A model generated the notes under the pieces. That model was not told where the DNA came from, made no database searches, and was given only the letters and a program-made list of their open reading frames with translations. Made by a program: the position numbers and the translations under genes. Below, piece after piece: positions 1 to 10,858 of a stretch of 64,000 nucleotides of DNA; the first letter of the stretch is position 1; every line of letters begins with the position of its first letter. Location: positions 14,761,578 to 14,825,577 of the forward strand of contig OZ038470.1 of NCBI GenBank assembly GCA_964036295.1, given 5' to 3'. This DNA comes from Plumapathes pennacea. Its lineage: Eukaryota; Cnidaria; Anthozoa; Antipatharia; Myriopathidae.

Positions 1-637
1 GGAAGGAGACTCCTCGGTTTGACCTACACTGATGAGAAAATGGCAATTTAGTTAAGTGCCAGGTATTTGGCATTATTATTGGCGGAATTATTATGTTGTT
101 TAGCCTCTCAGCAGAGATGTGTCACACATGATGGGAGAACTTGGCATTTGATAGTCTTGTCAGGTGACAGCTGACTGAACAATTAATTCTCAGTACATCA
201 TTCACATATGCTCTTCTAAATTAGTTGCAAGAATTTATATAATGAGTGCAGGAGAGACTCACAGGGGTTCATGAATCCAGGAGAAAATCTGAGTGGTTTC
301 CAAATGTGCTAACCTTGTTCACAGGCTCTTTCATCTCCCGGATTAAGAGCCTGGGAATGAGCTTGCAAATGTGCAGGGAAAAAAAAATAGAGATTTGGCT
401 CTCCAAAACGCCATTACCAGCACAGCCTAACAGATACACTGATGTAGATTCACAAGCAAAAGAATTTATGTACAAGAAGGGTATATAAAAATACATAGCT
501 TTTAAGAAACCTATGGGAGCAAACAATAAAATTATTCAAATGTCACTTGCATATCTTGGCATCAAACTTGTAAAACAGCACTAGTTAATTCAATGTTAAT
601 CTCTAATCAATCTCTCATCTCGGCTCTCTCTTCTTAC
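1..637. other. no gene recognised
   Basis: Short overlapping ORFs exist on both strands (246-488 plus, 526-269 minus) but none has a recognisable domain. The stretch may be an intron of the putative minus-strand gene whose first exon ends at 638. Confidence 0.4.
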
Positions 638-872
638 CTTCAATTACGGTTAAACAGTTCCAGTTACGGACACTTTCAGATTCCAAAGGGTGCCCGCTTA
701 AGGGAGCTTCAACTGTAGTACAGGCTATACTAAAAAGTACATGACTAGTCAACAAAACTAACCAGATAACACCAGAGATTCCGGTAGACCCGCATATGTC
801 GGTAGTGGTCCCAGGACCTTTCTGTAAATCACTTATGTGAGAAAGCTTCCCTGGTTGTAAAATTAATATCAT
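638..872 (-). CDS. possible first coding exon of a gene running off the left edge
   Basis: An open frame begins with ATG at 872 and runs about 78 codons to a very good splice donor (AAG then GTAAGA) at 638/637. Residues about 33-55 form a hydrophobic stretch (core VIWLVLLTSHVLFSIAC) followed by small residues, so it could be a signal peptide or signal anchor. The rest of the gene would lie left of the window on the same strand. I do not recognise the protein. The stop of the GalNAc-transferase gene (1843) lies 970 bp upstream, so the two would be separate tandem genes. The evidence is one ORF plus one donor, so chance is not excluded. Confidence 0.3.
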
Positions 873-1641
873 TAAAGTTTACCGATAAAGATCGTACTGT
901 ATCGGAAAAAAAAATTGAGGCTGCCGGTATTCCGTACCGGAAAATTATGAAGTACAACATAATTTTCTGATGGCTCTCGGAATCTGCCCAAAGGGAGCCC
1001 ACACTAAAATATTCTACTCATTCTAGCGAAGAAATGCGCCAAAATGGTCAAAAACTTGACGAGATAGATCATCTCGCGTCAAGTTTTGCTGCAGCAGAAG
1101 AAACGGTTATTTGAAATGATGTGATCATCTCACTATCGTCACGGGACTACCGCGGAACTCAAAATATATGGTTTAGGCAGCCAACTAATAGCAGTTTGAG
1201 CAGTTTTTTTAGTTCAACGTTGCAGTGCAAATTTCTGATACACGGCGTCGTGGGATCGACGTTTACTGAGGCTACGTACCCATACTAATGTGTTTCCAAA
1301 AACACGGGTTTTCGACTCGCCCTTCCCCACTTATCATTTCAAAACGCATCCGTTTTCGAAAGGGTCAATAAAAAGGGTGGAGTGAGGAAATAATTTTGGT
1401 ATTTTAAAGGGGTACGAAAAACGCCAGGAAAAACCGGGAAAAAAAAAACGGCGGAAGACCGGAAACTCCGCCTTGTTAAAAGAGGGAAGCACCTCGCCGT
1501 GGAATCGTCTGCCGGACGCATCAAAGGTATAAAAAAAAGGGGAGCATTTGTACTGGAGGTATATAAAAGGGTCCCGATTTTGCACCCAGGATGGTATTTT
1601 AAAGGGTAAGGGGTTGACTGTCCGGGTGGAGCCTTTGAGTA

Positions 1642-1662
1642 CCCCCCCCCCCCCCCTCCCCC
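1642..1662. repeat. C homopolymer at the edge of a degenerate repeat block (about 1555-1662)
   Basis: The block carries phrases such as GGTATTTTAAAGGGTAAGGG and ends in GAGTAC plus a long C run. The same boundary occurs in the fuller block at 4252-4583. It is a decayed member of that family, lying just 3' of the GalNAc-transferase gene. Confidence 0.6.
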
Positions 1663-1842
1663 GGGTGAATCGCGCATTATAAATTCTGCATTATGAAACG
1701 TGCATTGTGATAAGTGAACGAGGAAAACATGTGTAGTTGTCGCGATGTAGGATTGCGTTCATTCTGAGTTGGCCCCAAGTATTGACTGTTACATCACAAT
1801 ATCTACCTGGAGTAAACTTCAATTCAATTGCGGTAACGGACA

Positions 1843-4800
1843 CTATGTCTTCGTATTGTCCCACATGACGTTTTTGCTGTGATAATAGTGAAAGAATCCG
1901 GGAACTTTGAGCCGCTCTGATTCCAGTCCTACTCGAAGCATACGGTCGAGTAAGTCCCAGTCTTCTCCTCCCCATTTTATCTTGAATTCGTCTACATTCA
2001 TTCCTGAAAGATGGACAGGCTATCCGCTGTAAATTTCAGTAACGCATGCGTACCATGGGTACAAAAATGGTGACGGCTGCTAGAGTTGATCTACTCAATA
2101 CAAGAGATCAAAGACTGTAGCAAGGCACATCTCTCAATCAAGAATGTCTCAAAAGGCCTTGCTACAAATGTGATGGGTAATTCGGATCAAAATGACTTAT
2201 GGGTAGCTATCTTTATGGTCCTTGGCATGCGCACACTGCGGAAATAGGTTTTTTTGACGTCATTTTTGTTGGTTTACGTTCGCCGCCTTCACTATGAAAC
2301 TTCGTAACTCGAGGTAAAATTTCATCTCGTGTGCAAGCACCGTTTTTTTTCATGTGCACAACTTATGTTACAGAATCCAAAATGCATTGGTCTAACTTAT
2401 AGTTCAGTATCGAGTCCTACTGTATCAAGCTCGTGATTGGTGCATTTAAATTTCACTCTTGTCTATAATAGGCTAAGCCAACTGTCCAATTTCAAGTGTC
2501 CAAGCAGAAAGCGTCCAATTAAAAGGTGTCCGATTAAAGATCATTGTGTACCAATTTCATTTGAGGGAATTGAAATATTTATGATACTGTAAGGACAAAA
2601 TATGCATTTATAATTTACCGTGAAATCGCTCCCAGTCTGACTTGTAAACAGCCACCAGTCCGCTTCCTAACTCTTCCCACCGTCCTTTAGGATTTGATGG
2701 CGTGTATCCAGGCTCGAGGCGGGCAACAATTGGCAAGAACACCATCTTACGTTGTATTGTGTGCTGTCGGTAAAAGTATATTATTTAAGTGGAAAGTTTT
2801 TGAATTCTCAAACCCGGGATGCGCCTTATACACCAGTGAATCTGTTCACGTATGCTCAACTTCAAATGCAGACAAATTTTGGACAATTTTCTCTCTCGAT
2901 TTTCGCACCACAAATATATGATAAAGTGTGGACAATTTGGTTTTCAATACCTTTCTAACTAGCAAGACACGGTTGATCCACCTTCGCGGACAAAGTGGTC
3001 AGTTGGTCATAATGCAATAACTCACTTTCACAATCATACGCACTAGCAATATAATGTGTATAGGACACAAAACGAAACATACTAGAAGAATTTACTTTAC
3101 AGACACTCGTTCATACGGGAAGTAAAAAGTACTATGTGCTACTGCGCATGCTCATGAAACAAAAAAACAGACAGACAGAAAACGCCTCCTGAATTATTAG
3201 GACGAAATTCTCTTATCGGATTAAGTGCATGGCTTACCTTTCTGATAATGTCTAAAAGTGTGATGGGTATAGTGATGTGTAAATCAAACAAAAACACGAT
3301 GCTGTCAGGGTCACTGATTGTCTTCACCGCATCCTGTATCGCCAGGGTTTTGTGAAACTTTCCTGACTTCTTCAACAGAGTGTACTTCTGAGCAAAAGGG
3401 CTGTTGTTCAGGATTGCATTGATGTCACAATCGTTGCTCTCAAAGTCGACGATAACCAGAAAAAAATTTTCATCCCTGGTGCGTAGATAGAGTTTACTCA
3501 TTTCCTGAACCAAAAATACCACCCACTTAACCTGGTTCTTGACGGGCACGATAAAGTGAATTGTAGCATTTCTTTTCCATGTATGGTTCTTGGGGAACCA
3601 TAAACGACTCTCATTATCTCTAACCACATACTCGGCCAGCCGCATAGACTTATTTTCTTGCGTGTCGTTCAACTTCAGCTCCAGTAAATAACGGGTGCCT
3701 TTTCCTTTGTCTTCTTTCCCTTCGAGACCAACTACTTCCTCCAAGGAGAACCTGCTGTGGGAAAATGAGTGATAACATAGAAGCCCTCTTGCAACGACAG
3801 AGAGGGCTCACGGATGGCCTCCTAATCAGTCAAGACCAGCTTTTAACTTCCTTCAAGGAGAACTTCAGTGCCGAAGGAGCGAGTTTCGAGGTAACTTTGA
3901 GGACATACTCCCCCGCAAACAGTTTGATATTTAGTTTCTCCAAAACGCCATTTCTGGAGGCCTACAACCAAATCTAAAGCAAAGCAACTTCGCCGCTGAA
4001 AACTCACCCATATTTCGTGTGAATTTTATCGCACTTGCCAGAGCGAGTTTAATTTTATTAGTTGAGGGTCAAAATAGGACCCTGCGACAACATTCGAAAC
4101 TCTTCGTTGTCGGAATCTCTAGACCAGAGTTAGAATGTCCTTGCGCCACGAAAAGTTTCTTCATGGCGGAGTCCAATCTCGCACCCAGCCCCATGTGCCG
4201 CAAGACAACGGAAGGGCATGGGTGCTAAGTTTTGAACAGTCCAGATCCCTAGGGGGGGGGGGGGGGGGGGGTACTCCCATATATGAGCCATATAGGTATG
4301 TGCCGCCCCAAAGGGTATCATTTTCAGCATTTTAGTCTGAAATAGGGTATCGATTTTAGCATTTTAGTCTGAAATAGGGTCGGAGTTTTTGATATTTGGT
4401 CTGAAATAGGGTCGAAAATTGCGCATTTCGGTCTGAAAGAGGGCCGAAAATTGCAAATTTTGGTCTGGAATAGGGTCGAAAACCGCAAATTTTGGTCTGA
4501 AATAGGGTAAGGGTTTTCAGTCCCGGGCGGCACACTCCCACTCAAAATTTTGAGGAGTACCCCCCCCCCCCCCCCCCCCGGGCCCAGATCGATCTAATCG
4601 ATTTCTCGACAGCCAATGCCATTTCTGTAACCATTCGAAGCGGAGTGACAACGTTTGCGGTATATGCTCCGTTCGTGAAAGAAAGAACACAGCTGTATGA
4701 TCTGTATGGTGTGACCATGACGTGTTATAGGTATAAAGCATATTCAATTCCGAGTTTCTTGCGTTCGGTGATATGTTTGTTCAAACATGATTTAATGACA

Positions 4801-7800
4801 ATTTACACAACAACTTGAAATATTTTGGCAAGCTATATGTCGATCAGCTTAAAATAATAATTATTATATCAAACTGTCATGTTTGTGCATCTGTGTTTGG
4901 TCATGCATAGTACGTAGCTGGCTTGTGATTATAGTCGATGCCGATAGCAGTTCGAACTCTCACGCTCCTTTGAACACGAACTATCATGCACTATCATAAA
5001 CTAGCAAATAGCTTCAGTCGATCTTCTTAGTGAGAGACGATGAAAGCAACAGAACTTCGGCAAAAACGGATGAACATTTAAAAATAACACGGCGCGCATA
5101 TTTAGTGAGCTTCAACGGCTAATTCAGTTTGTTTTGTATGTGAACCTCAAAACAGGTTAAAATTCTCACCAAATCAAAGCAAAACCTGACGGGTTGCCTT
5201 CAAAGTACCCGGACCTTAGAGCTCATAACCGAGCCATCTCTAATGAAACAATTTAATCAGAGCCTCTTATTATTAATCATTATCGTGTAGCCGAAGTTAA
5301 TTAGGCTAAGTTTACACTATACCGGATAGCTTTCTTTAGCGGGGTGTTACTAAAACGCGAAACAGCGAAACAACGAAACAGCGAAACAACGAAACAACGA
5401 AGCAACGAAACAACGAAACAGCGAAACAGCTAATTATTAACTAAAATTAACGGTAATAACTAATACCGAGATTATTACGGGGAACAACAAATTCTTAACT
5501 AAAATTTACTGCAATAACTATAAATATCTATATATGAAGGATGATTATTGAACCTATTGGTCAAATAAACAAGCCCGTTGTCATCTGTCTTTGAGTTCTG
5601 GTATTTCCGGTATTTCCGGAGTGTTGTAACGCATTCATTCTTTTTAGTTAAAACAGCATCAAAGAACAGAATACTCTAATGATAAAATGGCTCCAGAGAA
5701 ACTCAATCCAGCCCCAGGTATTGTTGTATGAGTGAAATCCATCTGGGATCTTGTCGTGAAACTAAGGGATTTGAACATTCTTGGCCACGGAGTACGGAAA
5801 CCCCTAGCCCACGGAACCGCAACCGTTGGTGATAATTAAACTCTTTTTCAGATAGTGTCACTGTGGGGCGTCATGGTATGATCCCACTTGGAAATGACTC
5901 AGTTAAATAGTCCCTTCATTCTAGTGTTCGTCAAAAGTTTAAGCTATTTTAACATTAGAGTATTCAGTGTGTGTGATTGGAAATCTGTTCTTTGATGCTG
6001 TTACGCATGTTTGACGTGAACGGACGGGAAAGACACGATTCCGATCTCATCTCGCCTCAGGCGAGGAAGATAGGGCGTCTCTTGTCCCGGTAGAACCGTG
6101 AAAAGGCGATCAAAATCCTCTCCTTTGAAGTGCGCCGAGCAAACGCAAGATGATGCTGTGGGCTCCCATTTTGCGCGCTTCGACTTTACGAAGTCAACCC
6201 ATCTTTTTCGTCGTTTCCTCGCCTCTGGCCTTTCATCTCCGGCAAACGGGATCCTGTGCAGGCCTATTCCTTTTTGCACATCGGGAATATTTGAGCAACC
6301 TCCAACAACGCACCGAGTTGGCATGCCGCAATAATAATTTCCCTCCTTGCGACATCAGCAAATGCTTACATCGTCTTACCTACATGACGTCACGATGCTA
6401 GCTTGGCCCCAGGACACTCTCGCTCGGCCGTGACCCAATATGGCGGCCAAAACCGGCATTTTCGTCGCGTTTCAATACAAAATACCAGTGAAGCGGGTGG
6501 TCTTTATCACTTTATTACCAGTTAATTCGAAACAGAATTGTGTCTCGGAATCACAGAAAAATGCTCATTTTGGTGCATATCTGGACTTTAAAAAAAAAAA
6601 TAGCGCGTTACAACACTCCGGAAATACCAGCAAACAATTTACAAACAATTTCCCCTTCGACCCGCCCCTCCCAGTCGTCCTTGTTAATAATTCTCTATAC
6701 CCGCCTCCTAATGGCCAGCGAAAGGTACGCCCTCACAAACCAAAGGTCACTTTACATTTCACGTGGCCACGATTCGACTTCGTTTACAACTGCCTGTCGT
6801 ATTGCAACTCAGTATTTTACTTAGCGTTTGGATGCAGTCCTACCGCATCGATTAATTACTGTTATTGTGTTAACGTCTTCACTAATCCCTTCGTTTTTCA
6901 GTTCTCTGTTTATTGTATTCTCGGTTTTATTCGCTCTTCGCTCCCGTCCCCTTTGTTACCCAACACACGTGTTAACTACCGACCCCAACTACATGTCTCC
7001 CTACCGAAAATGTTCCCTACACAAATACAAGCCCTGACACGGACCTCATTTTAGCGCTGCAGCATATAATCACGTACTAACGCACATCATTTTAATTTAG
7101 ACTTCACTTCGCCACTCGATCACTCCCTTAACCTCATATAACTCATCCACCATTAATCTTAATAAAATAGCACAGGGGTCAAAATACCCGTTACACAATT
7201 CAAACTGCGTTTTAGTAACACCCTCTTTAGCGTCCCAAGAACGTACCGGATAGGCCTTCCGTTTGATACGCTGTTTTCGGAGCGATTTTTGAGACGGAGC
7301 GCTGTTGCTCCGCTCCGCTTCTGAAAGTGGTACGGACCCGTATCGGATAGAAAACCGCTCCGATTTGCATTGATTGATTGTAACAAAGCCGCTCCGGACT
7401 GGCCTTGTGTTTACACTGTACCGCATAGGTTTTTCGGCCAAAGTCGCCCCGGACCGATCTTTTCGTGTTTACACTGTACCGGATAGGTTTTCGCAACGGC
7501 TCAAAATCCTATCCGGTACAGTGTAAGCACAGGACGCTGAGGAGTTCGCTTGCTTTATTATGTAAAACCCTATATATTGACTTACATAAAGGATACCACA
7601 GAACAATTGCATCGCGGGCGATTATTCTTGGTTTGCACTCACGTGGTTTTCACGGGTCACGCGACCGCAGCACCCTCCAAAATAACAGATTGTACCTTTC
7701 TGACTCCAGAACTGAAAAGAGCACACCTGAATTAGTCCAGATGCCAATTTTGGATTGTCCAGGCTTAATTTTGGCGAAGCAGCGGCAATTTGTTTTTTGG

Positions 7801-9624
7801 AGATTTGATAAGAGTTTGTATGCGGCGCCATGTTGGTGGACCAAGGTTGTACACCAACATGGCGGCCAATAACTCGGAACACGAAATGAAGCTGATGTAC
7901 GACTCAGTTTGATTCTATGTTACTTCACATCCTTCGCAGTGCCAATTTTAAAATGTTTCGTGAAGGAAAACTTTATAATTCAGACACAAGCAACGATTTT
8001 AGTCGGCCACGAGCGTGTCACACGGTTTTGTTGTCACGGTATTCAAACGTCCATAGCTCCCGATAGATATTTTGTGTCGACCCAGAATTTTGCAGTAAGT
8101 ATTAAGGCATAACAGTCTTGAACATATTAGTGTATCGGACTTGTAGGGTGCGTTACTTCTGTGATGGCCTTCTTTTGACGTCACATGCAAACCAAGAATA
8201 CTTTGTACGCATCATGTCAGTGTTTAGGCACCCGAAGGCATGAAATCGTCTTGCGCTATCATTCATGCAGGTCATCAGTTATACAGGGTTTTACATAATG
8301 GTAAGCAGTCAATCCCGAAAAGGTTGTCCAGGTGATATATATATTTAGGCAAATAAATCTATCACGTGGCCACTGATATAACTACAAAGAAATACACTCT
8401 ATGAGCATTGTGTATATAATTTAAATGGTAAAACCAAGAGAAACACACTTACTGGTTGTGATGACTCTCAAGTGCTGTCATGAACTGATTCACGACCAGA
8501 TCTGCATCCGCTTTGGGTAGCACTTTATTTGGTAGCCACTCATGAGCCGAATGCAGGAAGCTTCGGCCCTTCTTTATCTCAGTAGTGTCTTTGGGATAAA
8601 CAGAACTGTGATGAAGAATCGCAATGTATATACCTGAGTTCTTTTTAACTTTTCCGTCTTTCACAACGTAGCTTGGTTCATAGGGAAACACTGGCAACAC
8701 ACCTTCCAAATGCTGTCCGTCGAGAGTGGACGTGTTATAATAATATTGAGAGGTTTCTTTCCACTGTTCGGAAGCTCGTTCATAGTGAGTGGGAATACGC
8801 AAATGTTCTCTGCCGTCTTTGCAGATACAAAATGTATTGCCGTCCAAACAAAAGGGACACAAGTACTGTCCTGTGATAATGCTAAATTCTTGTCCTTCCG
8901 GCGGTTTCCACAGCACGGAGACATGACCAACTCCTGCCCCATTCTTGTGCAAAGACTCGATGAAATACTTGGCGTTGCCCTTTAAATTAATTCCTCTTGA
9001 CATCTGTGTGGGATATTTCTTGTAGTCCCCAGGTGTTGTCCAAGCATAAGTATTGTTGTCGTGAACTTCGGCAATCAAGCGGACATTTCTCGGATCTTCG
9101 TTTGTGCTCAGCCATAATTCTGAAGCATCATCGGAAGTGATGGCAAAATAATACTCCCCTGAAAATTGTGGGTTCAAAAATCCAAACACTCGCTCACCTA
9201 TGTCGCTTTGCTGTGTTTCTGTTGTAAACGATGTTACGAAGGTAGTTCGATCGGGGAAACATGGAAACAATGACGACTGCTTCAAAGGACTCACATCGAA
9301 GCCAGTAATATGACTCCATACATGTAGATTCAGCCGACTTTCGCCCAGCTCGCAGATTCCTTTGGCGTTTGATGTTACGGCTGCATAGTCAGCGTTGTAA
9401 ACAACATCGTGTAGCTCATGTGCACGAGACGGAGTAGAAAACTTGTCACCGGCCACAGTGTTGTCAATGTACGTTTTTGTTTTTGCCGTTTTGCGGTTAT
9501 TTCTCCGGGAGAGGACGATCGTGGCAGCGACGAAAATAAGACACCAAGCAATGATGAGAAGAATTAGAGTTTTCCTCGTGTATCTGTGGAAGATACAGCG
9601 ATAAACGTTTGACTTTAAGTCCAT
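1843..9624 (-). CDS. B4GALNT3-like: beta-1,4-N-acetylgalactosaminyltransferase, B4GALNT3/4-like, complete (4 coding exons)
   Basis: Exons are 9624-8453, 3754-3238, 2763-2619 and 2003-1843 (stop TAG 1845-1843), giving 664 aa. All junctions are GT-AG and phases match (2, 0, 1). Residues 20-38 form a membrane anchor after a basic N-terminus, the type II Golgi layout. A PA14 domain covers about 95-255. The catalytic domain of the chondroitin N-acetylgalactosaminyltransferase family covers about 410-664, with the metal-binding DLH in FLFDLHI (548-550) and [11 protein letters not shown] (622-632), followed by FFHYYHSK. Family members transfer GalNAc from UDP-GalNAc to terminal GlcNAc (LacdiNAc) in the Golgi. 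Vertebrate B4GALNT3 is about 1000 aa; this protein lacks most of the linker between PA14 and the catalytic domain. ATG 9624 is preferred over the in-frame 9771 because it leaves a short cytosolic tail before the anchor. The 4.7-kb first intron hosts a THAP element. Confidence 0.93.
4252..4583. repeat. minisatellite block flanked by G20 and C20 homopolymers
   Basis: Twenty Gs at 4252-4271 and twenty Cs at 4560-4579 bracket about six degenerate units of roughly 30-36 bp containing GGTCTGAAATAGGGTCGAAA. Related blocks lie at 17771-18120 and 61250-61560, and fragments at 1555-1662 and 58804-58834. The block is in intron 1 of the GalNAc-transferase gene. The antisense ORFs across it are reading frames of the repeat, not genes. 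Confidence 0.85.
5116..5240 (+). repeat. fragment related to the palindrome arms
   Basis: The phrases TTGTTTTGTATGTGAAC, AATCAAAGCAAAACCTGA and ACTTCAAA-like text follow the same order as in the arms of the large palindrome (about 10858-10700 minus and 13376-13480 plus). It is a decayed extra copy of that dispersed sequence. Confidence 0.5.
5356..5430. repeat. short tandem repeat, unit about GAAACARC
   Basis: About nine copies of an 8-bp unit alternating GAAACAGC and GAAACAAC. It is intronic. Confidence 0.8.
5609..6628. mobile_element. 1.0-kb TIR element carrying a THAP-domain ORF
   Basis: A perfect 24-bp terminal inverted repeat is present at 5609-5632 and 6605-6628 (outer end GGTATTTCCGG, inner end GTAACGC). 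The left end has a 9-bp duplication of TATTTCCGG. Inside are the THAP ORF (6324-6001) and a second imperfect inverted pair (about 5651-5681 against 5948-6005). THAP domains are the DNA-binding module of P-element and some other transposases, so this could be an internally deleted transposon that kept only the binding domain. No catalytic domain is visible. Confidence 0.6.
6001..6324 (-). CDS. THAP zinc-finger protein, 107 aa, single ORF
   Basis: The start [10 protein letters not shown] and the later CSAH give the C2CH ligand set of a THAP finger: Cys5, Cys10, Cys62, His65. Trp42 and a Pro at 87 (TPYLPRLRR) sit at expected positions, though the family AVPTIF box is poorly kept. The protein ends about 20 residues after the domain, so it has DNA-binding capacity only. 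Upstream on the same strand (6360-6450) are a TGACGTCA site and a YY1-like AATATGGCGGC, so it may be transcribed. A weak donor (GC then GTAACA) overlaps the stop, so a spliced longer product is possible. It is not an exon of the surrounding GalNAc-transferase gene, because exons 1 and 2 of that gene join in phase without it. Confidence 0.7.
   Translation of the reverse strand: MPTRCVVGGCSNIPDVQKGIGLHRIPFAGDERPEARKRRKRWVDFVKSKRAKWEPTASSCVCSAHFKGEDFDRLFTVLPGQETPYLPRLRRDEIGIVSFPSVHVKHA
7411..7528. repeat. foldback repeat with TTTACACTGTACCGGATAGG ends
   Basis: The motif occurs at 7411-7434 (one change) and 7467-7491, and inverted at 7503-7527, making a hairpin around an 11-bp loop. A related single end lies at 5310-5333. 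It is a small non-autonomous TIR family. Confidence 0.7.
7622..8200. mobile_element. candidate non-autonomous TIR element
   Basis: TATTCTTGGTTTGCA at about 7624 recurs inverted (TGCAAACCAAGAATA) at about 8186-8200. Inside is a hairpin around CACCAACATGGCGGC (7829-7870). No ORF is supported. It lies in intron 1 of the GalNAc-transferase gene. Confidence 0.4.
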
Positions 9625-9803
9625 GATATGCCAGCGTGCGAGCTCACCGGGCCGAGTCTGACAAGTCTGAGTCTGAGTCAACAACCACGAAAAGTAGTCG
9701 AACGATTGGCCGTTTAAAACAATTAATTCATAAGCAGACTCCGGGGGCTCTGTCTGTCTGTCATGCAGCATGTGACACGACCTTTATTGCGTAACAGAAT
9801 ATT
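9625..9803 (-). promoter_or_regulatory. likely 5' UTR and promoter side of the GalNAc-transferase gene
   Basis: Only about 180 bp separate the chosen ATG (9624) from the outer edge of the large palindrome (9804). The transcription start therefore lies here or inside the left arm. No TATA box is convincing. Confidence 0.3.
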
Positions 9804-10025
9804 ATCCCCGAACGAAGTGAGGGAAATACTCAAGACGCTAATGCAGTAGTATTATCGCCTTATCGGAGACTCCAAGCCTGCCGCCATCTCGAAATCTAAT
9901 GTTCGTCTGTCAGTCTTGCGTGCGACCTCGTCCCCAGTTCCTATCGCGTCGCTGCAGAACCAATAACAAAGGCCGGATCGATCACGTGTGGCCCTGTAGT
10001 TTTACTCGCAGTATAAGAAATTAGA

Positions 10026-10495
10026 TTGAACGAAGCAACTACAGTATATCGTAGCTGTGTTCACGAAAATAGAAAACTTGAAACACAACAGTCTCGCGAA
10101 GCTCGTCTTCAAAAGAGAAGGGAACAGGCACGAGCAAGGCGGAATCGTGAAACGATTAAACAGCGCCAAGTTCGTCTCGACAAAAGACGGAACTATGACC
10201 GAAAAGAAAACAGCGCATGAATGCCGATCGAAAGCGACATGAAGAGAAGCGGGTAACACAGACAACTCCGCAAAGAGAACAGCGCTTGAAAGCGAATCGA
10301 GACCTTCAGGAGAAAGAGCGGGCCGAAGAGAAGACTCCGCAAAGACAACAGCGCATGAATGCCGACCAAAAGCGACATGAACAGAAGCGGGTAACACAGA
10401 AAACTCCGCAAAGGGAACAGCGCTTGAAAGCAAATCGGGAGCTTCAGACGCCGTTTTGTGTTAAACTCAGATACTTATTTAGAAAGGACAAGTAA
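10026..10495 (+). pseudogene. STPR-repeat (23-residue repeat) protein remnant
   Basis: Two frames, 10026-10220 and 10217-10495, encode basic repeats with an exact 23-residue period. Examples are units starting TPQREQRLKANRDLQ and TPQRQQRMNADQKRH, and an earlier one starting SREARLQKRREQARA. This is the score-and-three peptide repeat known from the DNA-binding domain of FMBP-1 and from N-termini of some transposon-encoded (for example Helitron) proteins. The frame changes at about 10200-10217, so the ORF is broken unless spliced. Nothing helicase-like follows. A mirror copy lies at 14060-13795. Confidence 0.6.
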
Positions 10496-10663
10496 AGGTT
10501 AGTCAGTGGAAATCGAACAATCACCGTGACAAATAAATTCTATCCCGTATAGCTTGTAGCTCGATCACTTCAAGAATGTACTAAAATCTGTATGCTGATC
10601 ATTTTCGCCAGTTTCGGCTACCGTATTCGCTCAGAGCAATCGGAACTTGGAGTCTTGAATAAT

Positions 10664-10858
10664 TTAGTCAGATGTCTTATTTTTCTGTAATCTGACATGC
10701 GGTGATTGCAGCGAGAATCGTTCACAAGCACTTAGACGTATTACTGGGTCTGAAGCCCGTGTATAATTTGAAGTAAACTGTTCAAGTTTTGCTTTGATTC
10801 TGGGAGAAATCTTGCTGTTTTGAGTGGGTTGACATACAAAACAATTCGAGCAATTCAA
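10664..10858 (-). pseudogene. small conserved ORF in left arm, unknown family
   Basis: It encodes a 64-residue peptide containing SPRIKAKLEQFTSNYTRA and SACERFSLQSPH. The mirror copy at 13368-13560 (plus) keeps the same words with few changes, and a decayed cousin lies at 5116-5240. It faces the STPR ORF tail to tail in both arms. Function unknown; it may be part of the same mobile element. Confidence 0.35.

Noticed and set aside
1691-1975. 94-codon ORF beginning MGRRRLGL
   Set aside because: Wrong frame. The real exon (2003-1843) in another frame encodes the WGGEDW motif and ends at a TAG.
6001-6324. THAP ORF as an exon of the GalNAc-transferase gene
   Set aside because: Exons at 9624-8453 and 3754-3238 join in phase directly and reproduce the expected family order; the THAP ORF has its own start and stop.
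6440-7054. 204-codon plus-strand ORF
   Set aside because: It crosses the right end of the THAP element into unrelated repeat DNA and has no recognisable domain.
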